In this document: piece after piece, positions 13,529 through 22,061 of the stretch
How the letters are laid out: each line of letters opens with the position of its first letter
Numbering within the stretch: position 1 is the stretch's first letter
NCBI GenBank assembly: GCA_904501975.1
Contig: CAJGCZ010000029.1
Span: 1 to 29,933 of the forward strand
Source of the DNA: an uncultured Akkermansia sp.
GTDB taxonomy: Bacteria; Verrucomicrobiota; Verrucomicrobiia; Verrucomicrobiales; Akkermansiaceae
DNA: 29,933 nucleotides
Direction of reading: 5' to 3'
Notes under the pieces: model-generated
Told to the model about the DNA's origin: nothing
Database searches by the model: none
Seen by the model: the letters and a program-made list of their open reading frames with translations, nothing else
Position numbers and translations under genes: made by a program

Positions 13529-15385
13529 TTAGAGTGTATGGAATGTGAAGGCAAGGATGAACATGACGATGAGAACACCCAAACCGATGACGAGGGAGTA
13601 GGCGCGCAGTGAGCCACCCTGCAGACGGCTGAGAAGGATGCCGAAGTGGCCGACAACCCATGCTGTGAGCTGAACAAGGATGCCACGAATGATGGTGGTA
13701 TCGATGAACTCGATGAAGCGTACACCGCAATCTTGGATGGTGCCGATGAGGCCCTTGTCGTAGAACTTGTCGATGTACAGGCGCTCACGCAGAGCCTTGG
13801 AAAGTGCGTTGCCGGAAAGCGGATCCGTGCTGCGCTTGCCGTTGCCGTAAATAGCCCATGCCAACAGCAGGCCTACGGCAAGAGAACCCATGCTTACGTA
13901 GAAGGGCAGGCCCAGCTCAAAGCCGTGGGCGTGGAAGCCTTCAAACGGTACGAGGTAATCTGCTACAAAACCGTAGCCGGAGATGACTGCCATGACGGCC
14001 AGAATGATGAGCGGCAGGCTCATAGTGAAGCTCTTTTCAGAGGCGTGCTCAGCACCGTGGTCGCGAGCTGTACCCATGAAGGTAACAATGCAGAGGCGAG
14101 CCATGTAGAAGGTGGTGAGGGCTGCTACGCCGGCACCTACCCAGAAGAAGAACGGGCTCTTCTCTAATGCGGCGTCGAGGATGAGCTCCTTGGAGAAGAA
14201 GCCGGAGAAACCGGGGATGGCGATGAGAGCCATGGTGCCTGCAAGGAAGCAGATGGTGGTGATGGGCATCTTCTTGCTCAGGCCACCCATCTTCCAGATG
14301 TCCTGCTCGTGGTGGCAGCCAATGATGATGGCACCGGCACCCAAGAAGAGCAGAGCCTTGAACCAGGCGTGTGTGTACAGGTGGAACATGGCGGCTTCGC
14401 CTGCAAGCAGACCAACGGCCATAACCATGTAACCCAGCTGGGACAGGGTGGAATAGGCAAGTACGCGCTTGATGTCGTCTTGCTGTACGGCCATGAGGGC
14501 GGCCAATACGGCGGTGATGGCACCAACGGAGGCAATGACAGTGCAAGCTGTATCCGTGAAGGCGGCTTCACCCATGCTTACCTGCAAGCGCACCAGCATG
14601 TATACACCGGCGGCCACCATGGTGGCGGCGTGGATGAGGGCGGATACCGGCGTGGGGCCTTCCATTGCATCCGGCAACCAAACATGCAGCGGGAACTGAG
14701 CGGATTTACCCACGGCACCGCAGAAGAGGCACAGCACGGTGGCTGTAAGAACGGCGGTGGAGATGCCGCTGACGGCGCCACCCATCTCACTGAAGGTGAG
14801 GGTGCCGAACACGGCTACGGTAAGAAGAATGCCGATAAGGAAACCGAAGTCGCCCACGCGGTTGGTGATGAATGCCTTTTTAGCAGCATCGGCGGCGCTT
14901 TCCTTGTTGAACCAGTGGCCGATAAGGAGGTAGGAGGAGAAGCCTACCATTTCCCAACCGATGAAGGTCATGGCCAGGTTGTCAGCCATCACAATCATGG
15001 TCATGCTGAACATGAAGATGCTCAAACCGGCAAAGTAGCGGCTCTTGTTGGAGGCATCGTCCTTCATGTAACCGAGGGAGAAGATGTGCACCAACAGACC
15101 GATACCGGTAACAACGAGCATCATGCGCATGGCCAACGGATCCATCAGCAAGCCCAAGCTCAGGGAGGGCATGCCCTCGGTGGCAATGGGCATCCAGGTG
15201 TAAACGTCGGGCGTTACGGCAGGCAGCATGCCGGCCAAGTAAGCCACGCACAAACCGAAGGTGCCGAGGGCGGACAGGATGGAGAGCGTTGCTGCACAGC
15301 AGGCGCACTTGCGGAAGCACAGCCAGTTAATGGCTGCCACAACCAGCGGCAACAGAAGGAATAACCAGGGGAGATTATGTATCAT
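13529..15385 (-). CDS. nuoL: NADH-quinone oxidoreductase subunit L
   Basis: 618 residues; the distal antiporter-like subunit with the long lateral amphipathic helix at the C-terminus. FIGWEMVGFSSYLLIGHWF contains Glu145 and GAVGKSAQFPLHVWLPDAMEGPTPVSALIHAATMV contains Lys227, matching the key proton-path Glu and Lys of the family. An unusual Cys cluster, CFRKCACC (residues 23-30), follows the first helix. The length is normal. It starts 18 nt after nuoK with no Shine-Dalgarno sequence. Confidence 0.97.
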   Translation of the reverse strand: MIHNLPWLFLLLPLVVAAINWLCFRKCACCAATLSILSALGTFGLCVAYLAGMLPAVTPDVYTWMPIATEGMPSLSLGLLMDPLAMRMMLVVTGIGLLVHIFSLGYMKDDASNKSRYFAGLSIFMFSMTMIVMADNLAMTFIGWEMVGFSSYLLIGHWFNKESAADAAKKAFITNRVGDFGFLIGILLTVAVFGTLTFSEMGGAVSGISTAVLTATVLCLFCGAVGKSAQFPLHVWLPDAMEGPTPVSALIHAATMVAAGVYMLVRLQVSMGEAAFTDTACTVIASVGAITAVLAALMAVQQDDIKRVLAYSTLSQLGYMVMAVGLLAGEAAMFHLYTHAWFKALLFLGAGAIIIGCHHEQDIWKMGGLSKKMPITTICFLAGTMALIAIPGFSGFFSKELILDAALEKSPFFFWVGAGVAALTTFYMARLCIVTFMGTARDHGAEHASEKSFTMSLPLIILAVMAVISGYGFVADYLVPFEGFHAHGFELGLPFYVSMGSLAVGLLLAWAIYGNGKRSTDPLSGNALSKALRERLYIDKFYDKGLIGTIQDCGVRFIEFIDTTIIRGILVQLTAWVVGHFGILLSRLQGGSLRAYSLVIGLGVLIVMFILAFTFHTL

Positions 15386-15403
15386 ATTTCTTGAGCCTTG
15401 GGG

Positions 15404-15721
15404 TTAATCTTTCAAAGTGGTGATGGCCGTGCTCTCCACGGATTTGCGGGCGCGGAACATGGCAACGATGAGGGCCAGACCGATGGCGACTTCTGCCGCG
15501 GCTACGGCTACGACAAACAGAGAAAGTACCTGCGGGTCATACACCGGTACGCCTTCCGTGCCTTGTGCACGGGAGAACGCTACCAATGAAATGTTGGCGG
15601 CACTGAGCATCATCTCAAGGCACATAAATACCACGATGATGTTTTTGCGAATGAGTACGCCCGCCAAACCTATGGAGAATAGGATGCCGGAGAGTATCAG
15701 ATAATGTGCTAAAGGTGTCAT
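15404..15721 (-). CDS. nuoK: NADH-quinone oxidoreductase subunit K
   Basis: 105 residues with three membrane helices, a small membrane-arm subunit linking quinone chemistry to proton channels. The two conserved membrane Glu residues are present: Glu36 in CLEMMLSAANI and Glu77 in VAAAEVAIGLA. It lies between nuoJ and nuoL with gaps of 17 and 18 nt and no Shine-Dalgarno sequence. The C-terminal tail (about 92-105) is slightly longer than in common homologues. Confidence 0.95.
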   Translation of the reverse strand: MTPLAHYLILSGILFSIGLAGVLIRKNIIVVFMCLEMMLSAANISLVAFSRAQGTEGVPVYDPQVLSLFVVAVAAAEVAIGLALIVAMFRARKSVESTAITTLKD

Positions 15722-15738
15722 GGTGATGTGTCTTGGGG

Positions 15739-16353
15739 TTAGTCTTTACGTACCTTGCGGCCAAGTGCTACGGCACCGACTGTGCCGGAGAGCAGCGCAA
15801 AGCTGAGGATGACAAAGGGAATATTGTACTGGGAGAAAAGCGTGGCACCGAGGGATTTGACATCGGAGCGCTCTTCCTCGCCTTCGGGAGCCAAAGCGGG
15901 CAGAGCACCGCCGGAGAGTTCTCCCTTGGCTGTTTCCGTGGCAGCCGGGGCCTTGCAGTCACTGCAGAACAGTGCCTTAACAGGGCAGGTGCCGGCGGTG
16001 GCATCGGGCAGCAAAAGGGCGGCCTTGGTAACCATACCGGCAAAAATACCGGCAATGACTACACCCATAATGGCACGCGGCAGGCTGGAGAGGGAACGCT
16101 CCTCGCTCTTGACGTCGAGCATCATGACCACGAAGAGGAACAACACCAGAATGGCACCGGCGTAGACGATGATTTGTACAATGCCCAAGAACTGAGCACC
16201 CATGCAGAACAGCACGGCAGCAGTAGAAGCAAAGCTGACGGCCATGCACATGGCGGAGTTAACAGGGTTGCGCGCAGCTACCACACCAAAGGCGCTCAGC
16301 ACGGCGATGGTTGCGAACAAGTAAAACAGAATGGAGGATATTGCAGCTTCCAT
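15739..16353 (-). CDS. nuoJ: NADH-quinone oxidoreductase subunit J
   Basis: 204 residues with five membrane helices. The conserved helix reads FLGIVQIIVYAGAILVLFLFVVMML, the flexible third helix of NuoJ/ND6. The loop between helices four and five (about 115-170) is enlarged and contains CPVKALFCSDC (Cys123, Cys130, Cys133) followed by an Ala/Glu-rich stretch. In known structures this loop is on the periplasmic side, so a disulfide or metal site is conceivable. It starts 9 nt after nuoI. Confidence 0.94.
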   Translation of the reverse strand: MEAAISSILFYLFATIAVLSAFGVVAARNPVNSAMCMAVSFASTAAVLFCMGAQFLGIVQIIVYAGAILVLFLFVVMMLDVKSEERSLSSLPRAIMGVVIAGIFAGMVTKAALLLPDATAGTCPVKALFCSDCKAPAATETAKGELSGGALPALAPEGEEERSDVKSLGATLFSQYNIPFVILSFALLSGTVGAVALGRKVRKD

Positions 16354-16362
16354 AGTATGATA

Positions 16363-16929
16363 TTATTTGTAGGGGTTCCACTTGTTTACAAGCCCCTTGC
16401 GGGTGCCGCCGAGCTTGTAGAGGGTTTCCTTGTTGCGGATAGCATTCTTGCGATCCGTGGTGGTGATGAGGTATTCCTTGGAGAGGAAGATAGCCTGCTC
16501 CGGGCATGCCTCCTGGCACATACCGCAGTAAATGCAGCGCAGCATGTCGATTTCGAACTCGGCCGGTGCTTTCTCCTGCTTCTGGCAAGAGGAATCCGGG
16601 TTGACGGCTCCGGGCGTAATCTTAATGGCACGGGCCGGGCAGATGAACTCGCAAAGCTGGCAAGAAACACAACGCTCGCGACCATCCTCACCGCGTACCA
16701 ACGTGGGGGCGCCACGGTAGTAGTCCGGCATGTGGGCGTCCCAACGCTGCTCGGGGAAGGGCATACAGGCACCTACGCCCTTGCCGTTAAAGTCTTTCTT
16801 GCTGCGGCTCTTACCAAGAAGGGAGAGCGCGAGGTGCTTAAAGGTGATTGCAAGCCCCTTGACCAACTCAACAACGTATATCTTGTCGAGGATGGAGAAC
16901 TTGGGGCGCTTGACGGGTATATATGACAT
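16363..16929 (-). CDS. nuoI: NADH-quinone oxidoreductase subunit I (two 4Fe-4S clusters)
   Basis: 188 residues; carries the N6a and N6b clusters that pass electrons toward N2. The motifs are CVSCQLCEFICP (Cys87, 90, 93, 97) and CIYCGMCQEACP (Cys132, 135, 138, 142), intact and spaced as in NuoI. An N-terminal amphipathic region (10-40) should lie on the membrane surface. Unlike nearly all its neighbours, the start has a Shine-Dalgarno-like AAAGGA about 10 nt upstream. It follows nuoH by 21 nt. Confidence 0.96.
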   Translation of the reverse strand: MSYIPVKRPKFSILDKIYVVELVKGLAITFKHLALSLLGKSRSKKDFNGKGVGACMPFPEQRWDAHMPDYYRGAPTLVRGEDGRERCVSCQLCEFICPARAIKITPGAVNPDSSCQKQEKAPAEFEIDMLRCIYCGMCQEACPEQAIFLSKEYLITTTDRKNAIRNKETLYKLGGTRKGLVNKWNPYK

Positions 16930-16950
16930 AGCGTAAATCCTTTGGCTGTA

Positions 16951-18231
16951 TTATTTGACGAAGTAGATGATGGCTGCTGTCAGGAAGATGTTGGCTACCG
17001 TGACTTCAAGGAAAACGAGCCAGCCGAGTTTCATCACCTGGTCCCAACGGAAGCGCGGAAGCGTCCAACGCACCCATACAAAGAAGAAGATGAAGGCTAC
17101 CAGCTTGATGAGGAACATGAGGAACTGGCAAATGACGGCAAACCAGTCGCACCAGGCATGCAGGGCGGCATCTGCCCCGAAACCAATGGACCAGCCACCC
17201 AAGAACAGGGTAACAACCAAGGCGGAGCCGATGACCATGGCGGCGTATTCGCCCATGAAGAAGGAGGCGAACTTCATGGAGGAGTACTCAGAGTGGTAAC
17301 CACCTACCAAGTCCGTTTCACATTCTGCCATGTCGAAGGGGGTACGATTAGCTTCGGCAAAGACGCAGGTGACGAATACCACAAAGCTGATGAGCATGGG
17401 CACCATCATGAACCAACGCTGCCATGTAAGGCCTTCACCCCAAAGCGGCAGGATGGTCCAGCCGTTGTCGGCCTGGTATTGTACGATGTTTTGCAGATTA
17501 AGGGTGCCGAACATCATCAGCAAGGGAATGATGGACAGACCCATAGCTACCTCGTAGGAGATAAGCTGAGCCGTGGCACGCAGACCGCCCAAGAAGGGGT
17601 ACTTGGAGTTGGAGCTCCAACCGGCCAAGGTAAGGCCGTATACGGAAAGACCGGAGATGGCAAAAATCCACAGCGGCCCGATGCCGAGGTTGGCTACGCA
17701 CATGTTCACGTCTCCAAAGCAGGTGCTGAACCCGGAGGAGAAGGGAATAACGGCTGCGGCTACCAAGGGCGGACCCAATACAAGCATGGGGGCCAAGGTG
17801 AAGTACAACTTGCGCACGTAGCTGGGGGTAAGCTCTTGCTTGAGGAAGAGCTTAGCACCGTCCAAGCAGGGCTGCATGAGACCGAAGGTGGGGATTTCGC
17901 GGTCCAACTTCAGCCAACGGAAGAGTTTGGCAATCCAGCAGCTCTCCGGCACGCCGAAGAAGTGCAGAAGCTTTTTGCAGGGCTGCTCTTCCTTGCTGCC
18001 GAAGCGCTGGAAGAGTTGCAGCGGGATACCGGCGCGGTTGGGACCGGGGCGGTCCTGAATCCAGCCTGCTACACGGCGCTCAATCCATACAGAGAGCACA
18101 ACGAAGGCCAGAATAACGGCGAATACCAACACCAACTTGAGGATGGTGATAATCAGGTAGAACCAGATGCCGGCACAGTCGCCGCACTGACTCCCTTGTG
18201 CTAAAATGGAAGCTAATGTATGTTGTTCCAT
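16951..18231 (-). CDS. nuoH: NADH-quinone oxidoreductase subunit H with an inserted loop
   Basis: 426 residues, about 100 more than E. coli NuoH. It forms much of the quinone-binding site at the junction of the two arms. Family motifs are ERRVAGWIQDRPGPNRAG (51-68), KLFLKQELTP, WSSNSKYPFLGGLRATAQLI and EANRTPFDMAECETDLVGGY. Between GPNRAG and GLMQPCLDGAKLF lies an insertion of about 45 residues (69-115) containing FGSKEEQPCKKLLHFFGVPE and two Cys. The N-terminus adds QCGDC (Cys16, Cys19) before helix one. The start ATG has no Shine-Dalgarno sequence; it follows nuoG by 24 nt. Confidence 0.95.
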   Translation of the reverse strand: MEQHTLASILAQGSQCGDCAGIWFYLIITILKLVLVFAVILAFVVLSVWIERRVAGWIQDRPGPNRAGIPLQLFQRFGSKEEQPCKKLLHFFGVPESCWIAKLFRWLKLDREIPTFGLMQPCLDGAKLFLKQELTPSYVRKLYFTLAPMLVLGPPLVAAAVIPFSSGFSTCFGDVNMCVANLGIGPLWIFAISGLSVYGLTLAGWSSNSKYPFLGGLRATAQLISYEVAMGLSIIPLLMMFGTLNLQNIVQYQADNGWTILPLWGEGLTWQRWFMMVPMLISFVVFVTCVFAEANRTPFDMAECETDLVGGYHSEYSSMKFASFFMGEYAAMVIGSALVVTLFLGGWSIGFGADAALHAWCDWFAVICQFLMFLIKLVAFIFFFVWVRWTLPRFRWDQVMKLGWLVFLEVTVANIFLTAAIIYFVK

Positions 18232-18255
18232 GGTTTTTATCGTTCAGGTTCGGTG

Positions 18256-19986
18256 TTATTTCTTGCCTTTTTCGCGTTCGATAAGGGGAATCGTTACGCC
18301 GGTTTCAATAATTTGCTTACCCTCGTTGCCAATGTTACCCCAAGTAAGGCCCTTCATGGGCTCAAACTCCTGGGCCATTTCCTCAAGGATAATCATCGGG
18401 CTGGGGCAGGCGATAACGCGCGGGCAATCGCAACCCAAAAGCTCGGTCAACTGGCGAATGATGTCCCACTCGGGGCGGGCCTCGCCAATCGGCTCAATGG
18501 CTTTGTTCAGGCGCTGAATGCGGCCGGCTACGTTAATCATGGTGCCGTACTTCTCTGCAAAGGTCACACCCGGCAGTACCACGTCGGCTTTCTTCGTTGT
18601 GGCGTTCTCCGTGTGGTCCAATGCAAGCAGGTAATCCAGCGTATCCAAGTCTTCTTCAGGAATACCGGCTTCTGCCGTCACATCTTCACCCAAAGCAATC
18701 AGGAAGCGGATGCTGTGGTTCTTGATGCCGCGGCGGATGGCGGTAAGACCGGCGCCGGTCTTGCCGAGAATCATCTTGGCACCGGTGCTGTTCGGGTTGC
18801 GGTCGTCGCTAATGAGCATGCCGTCGTTCTCGCCCTTGCGGGGAACGATGTCAATCTTGGTAACACCAAGCTGGCGAGCCAGGGCGCGTACCATGTAAAG
18901 TTCTTCGTTGGTCATGCGGGCGGAGCAGATGATGGCTGTCTCCGTGGGGGCGCAAGAGTGCAACTGCTCTACTACCATGTTCAGCGTAGCATCCCACGTG
19001 CTGGGGCGCTGCGGGGCACCTACGTCCGTCTTAACGAGCGGGGTCTTAATGCGGTTCTCGCCGTTAATGTACTTGTAGTTCAAGCGGTGGCTGTCGGGCA
19101 TCCAGCAGCTGTTCACCTCGTCATTCTGGCGCGGGGTAATGCGGTATACCTGCTGCTCGCGGGTCCATATGTTGATGTTGGTGCCGGTGCCGCAGTTGAC
19201 GTCGATGGTCGGGGTGCTCTTGAGGAACCACACGCGCATCTTGAAGCGGAAGTCCTTGCTGGTCATAGCACCTACGGGGCAGATGTCTACCACGTTCATG
19301 GAGTAGTTGCTGTCCAGCTGCGTGCCCGGGTAAAGAGCAATGGAGTTGTGGGTGCCGCGGCCAACTACGCCCAGCACTTCCTCACCCACGATTTCCTTCA
19401 TGAAGCGAACACAGCGGCGGCAAAGCACGCAGCGCTCTTGGTCCAGGTTTACACGGGGGCCGATGGAAAGGTTCTTACCCTTCTTGGTCTTAGATTCGGT
19501 GAAGCGGTGTGTGCCGCTGCCGTAGTCGTTGGTGTACTCCTGGAGTTTGCACTCGCCGGCTTGGTCGCAAATGGGGCAATCAAGCGGGTGATTGGTCAGC
19601 AAGAACTCCAGTACGCCACGGCGGGCTTCTTCGCACAGCTTAGCATTGGTGCGAATGCCCATGTTTTCTGCCACGGTGTTGGCGCAGGCAATCACGGCGC
19701 GGGGCATCCACTGGATGTCCTGGTAGCCGTCCTTGTTGTACATGGGAGTGGCACCCGGAGCCAAGCGCGGGGGCATGCCTTGCTCTACAAGGCACATGCG
19801 GCAGGAGCCGACTACGGAAAGTTTGGGGTGGTAGCAGAAGCAGGGGACGTGTACGCCGACGGAGTTACAGGCGTCAGCAATGCGTGTTCCCTTCGGGAAG
19901 CGGTACCATTTGCCGTTGATTTGGACGTTCACCTTGCCCTCGGCAGCAGCGGCATCCTTCGGCAGTATTGTGGGGATTGTGCTCAT
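18256..19986 (-). CDS. nuoG: NADH-quinone oxidoreductase subunit G, short form
   Basis: 576 residues, shorter than E. coli (about 900) or mitochondrial (about 700) homologues. The N-terminal cluster region is complete: 2Fe-2S Cys51, 62, 65 and 101; the His-ligated 4Fe-4S cluster with His133, Cys137, 140 and 146; and a 4Fe-4S cluster with Cys186, 189, 192 and 236. The extra N7 CxxCxxxC motif of some bacteria is not present; only a lone Cys265 in IDVNCGTG remains. The following molybdopterin-oxidoreductase-like domain (about 255-560) is trimmed and presumably structural. It starts 14 nt after nuoF with no Shine-Dalgarno sequence. Confidence 0.95.
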   Translation of the reverse strand: MSTIPTILPKDAAAAEGKVNVQINGKWYRFPKGTRIADACNSVGVHVPCFCYHPKLSVVGSCRMCLVEQGMPPRLAPGATPMYNKDGYQDIQWMPRAVIACANTVAENMGIRTNAKLCEEARRGVLEFLLTNHPLDCPICDQAGECKLQEYTNDYGSGTHRFTESKTKKGKNLSIGPRVNLDQERCVLCRRCVRFMKEIVGEEVLGVVGRGTHNSIALYPGTQLDSNYSMNVVDICPVGAMTSKDFRFKMRVWFLKSTPTIDVNCGTGTNINIWTREQQVYRITPRQNDEVNSCWMPDSHRLNYKYINGENRIKTPLVKTDVGAPQRPSTWDATLNMVVEQLHSCAPTETAIICSARMTNEELYMVRALARQLGVTKIDIVPRKGENDGMLISDDRNPNSTGAKMILGKTGAGLTAIRRGIKNHSIRFLIALGEDVTAEAGIPEEDLDTLDYLLALDHTENATTKKADVVLPGVTFAEKYGTMINVAGRIQRLNKAIEPIGEARPEWDIIRQLTELLGCDCPRVIACPSPMIILEEMAQEFEPMKGLTWGNIGNEGKQIIETGVTIPLIEREKGKK

Positions 19987-20000
19987 TCGTTCAAATTTAT

Positions 20001-21410
20001 TCAGTCTTCGCGGATCAGGAACTTGCGCGCCTCCTTAGCCTCATCGGAGTGGGGCTTGAGCGCATTGATGGGTTGGGTCAGGGCCAAGAATTCATCACGG
20101 AACTTGGTGACGAATGCCTGGGTGGGCCAAGAGCAGGCTTCACCGAAGGCGCATACGGTGCGCCCGCAGATACCGTCTGCCACGGATTTAAGAAGATCTA
20201 CATCAGCAGGGGAGCCCTTGCCTTCGCAAATACGGGTGGAAAGTTTTAACATCCACGGGTTACCCTCACGGCAGGGAGAGCACTGGCCGCAGGATTCCCA
20301 AGCAAAGAATCTGTTGAGGTTGTTGAGGCAGCGGGGCATGCTGCGTGTGTCGTCCATCACAATCACACCGCCGGAACCGCTCATGGAGCCGAACTTGGCA
20401 ATGCTGTCCAAATCCAGCGGCACGTCAAAGATGCTCATCTCGCGGATGGTGCCGTCCGGGTTGCGGTCGGTCAGCACTTCATCGCAGCGCATGACCTTGG
20501 CAGAGGCACCGCCCGGGATAATGGCCTTGAACTTGCGGCCAACGCGGGGACCACCGCAAATGTCGTACAGCAACTCACCGTAGGTGATGGAGCCGGAGAT
20601 AATCTCGTACACACCGGGGCGCTTTACGTCACCGGATACACCGATGATGCGTGTGCCCGGGCTGCGCTGGGCGCCTTCGGCGGCATAGGCCTCGCCACCC
20701 ATCATCATCACCTGGCGTACCTGGCACAGGGATTCCACGTTGTTCACAATCGTGGGGCAGCCATACAAACCGATGGCAGCGGGGAAGAAGGGGGGCTTAA
20801 TACGCGGATAGGGGCGCAAACCTTCAATAGAGTTGATAAGGCCGGTTTCTTCACCGCAAATGTAGGCGCCGGCGCCGCGGTGGAGAATAAGCTTGAGGTT
20901 GAAGCCGCTGTCCTGAATGTTCTCACCCAAGAAGCCCTTGGCCTCTGCCTCGGCAATGGCCTTGTTCATGATGCGGGCTGCCTCCGGGAACTCCTCGCGC
21001 ATGTAAATAACGGCGTAGTGAGCCTGTACGGCATAGCAGGCAATAATCATGCCCTCCAACAACTGGTGCGGATCCTGGTGTACAATGAAACGGTCCTTGA
21101 AGGTGCCGGGCTCAGATTCGTCGCAGTTGCAAACTAAGTAGACGGGCTTGGTGTTGCCCTTGGGAATGAAGGTCCACTTTACACCGGTCGGGAAACCGGC
21201 GCCACCGCGACCACGCAAGCCACTCTTCTTGACTTCGTTGATAACGTCGGCAGGCTCCATCTTCAGCACCTTCTTGAGGGTCTTGTAACCGCCGTGCTTC
21301 ATGAAGCACTTGATGGAGGGATCATACCCTTCGCGGTCAATGTTCTTGAAGATGCGGCGCGTTTCCTTCGGGTGCGGCTCACGGCCGGGTATGTAGGTAA
21401 TATCGCTCAT
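20001..21410 (-). CDS. nuoF: NADH-quinone oxidoreductase subunit F (NADH- and FMN-binding)
   Basis: 469 residues. NADH oxidation site of complex I: LRGRGGAGFPTGVKW (65-79) is the FMN/NADH Gly-rich loop, and GAGAYICGEETGLINSIEG is a second family signature. The N3 4Fe-4S cluster ligands are ESCGQCSPCREG (about 370-380) plus a distal Cys in GRTVCAFGEAC (about 420). It forms the NADH module with NuoE and NuoG, encoded on either side. It starts 18 nt after nuoE. Confidence 0.97.
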   Translation of the reverse strand: MSDITYIPGREPHPKETRRIFKNIDREGYDPSIKCFMKHGGYKTLKKVLKMEPADVINEVKKSGLRGRGGAGFPTGVKWTFIPKGNTKPVYLVCNCDESEPGTFKDRFIVHQDPHQLLEGMIIACYAVQAHYAVIYMREEFPEAARIMNKAIAEAEAKGFLGENIQDSGFNLKLILHRGAGAYICGEETGLINSIEGLRPYPRIKPPFFPAAIGLYGCPTIVNNVESLCQVRQVMMMGGEAYAAEGAQRSPGTRIIGVSGDVKRPGVYEIISGSITYGELLYDICGGPRVGRKFKAIIPGGASAKVMRCDEVLTDRNPDGTIREMSIFDVPLDLDSIAKFGSMSGSGGVIVMDDTRSMPRCLNNLNRFFAWESCGQCSPCREGNPWMLKLSTRICEGKGSPADVDLLKSVADGICGRTVCAFGEACSWPTQAFVTKFRDEFLALTQPINALKPHSDEAKEARKFLIRED

Positions 21411-21428
21411 GTTACGCAGAAGGGATGA

Positions 21429-22031
21429 TTATTTGTTTTTCTTAGCTGCGGCAACCTCTTTCTTGCAGGCGGAAACGATTTCGTCCACCTTCTTGCGGGT
21501 TACGCGAGAGTAAAGCGTGTCGTTGACCATGACATTGGGGCCAAAGCCACAGTTTGCCAAGCATTCAACGGCTTCGATACTGAAGATGCCGTTGGCGCTG
21601 ACAACCATGGGCTCCTCGTCGGTCATTTCCTCTTGGTTTACCTCAATCTTCTTGCAGATGTAGCTCATGAGCTCTTCTCCGCCGGAGAGGGCGCAAGCCA
21701 ACGTGCGGCATACGCGGAAGTGGAATTTGCCCGGGCACTTGCGGTGAATGCCGGGGTAGAAGGTAACAATGCCCGCTACGTGAATCGGCGTGCTCTTGCA
21801 CATTTCGGCAATCCACGGAATGGCATCTGCGCAGATGTAGCCGAACTCTTCCTGTACGTGGTGAATGATGGGCAGAACAGCAGACTGCTCCTTACCTTCG
21901 GGGTACAGGGCCACGAGTTCCTGTGCCTTCTGAATAAGTTCCGGCGTTACCTCAAACTTCGGGAAGAATTGCTCTCCGGGAGAGGGGTGAGCCGCCGTAA
22001 TGGCATCTATCGCGTTAGGTGTTTCAGACAT
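21429..22031 (-). CDS. nuoE: NADH-quinone oxidoreductase subunit E (2Fe-2S)
   Basis: 200 residues, thioredoxin-like 2Fe-2S fold. The N1a ligands are Cys108 and Cys113 in VCRTLACAL and Cys157 and Cys161 in ECLANCGFGP. VTFYPGIHRKCPGKFHFRVCRT is the family core. The N-terminal 25 residues and the Lys/Ala-rich C-terminus (KKEVAAAKKNK) are not conserved. It starts 30 nt after nuoD with no Shine-Dalgarno sequence. Confidence 0.96.
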   Translation of the reverse strand: MSETPNAIDAITAAHPSPGEQFFPKFEVTPELIQKAQELVALYPEGKEQSAVLPIIHHVQEEFGYICADAIPWIAEMCKSTPIHVAGIVTFYPGIHRKCPGKFHFRVCRTLACALSGGEELMSYICKKIEVNQEEMTDEEPMVVSANGIFSIEAVECLANCGFGPNVMVNDTLYSRVTRKKVDEIVSACKKEVAAAKKNK

Positions 22032-22061
22032 GGTGTGTTGAGTAAAGTTTGCAGTTGTTGT

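Noticed and set aside
18220..20583. Plus-strand open frame of 787 codons opposite nuoG and nuoF
   Set aside because: It is the shadow of strongly conserved Fe-S subunits; the translation is low-complexity Gly/Ala/His-rich with no recognisable domain, and arises from codon bias on the other strand.
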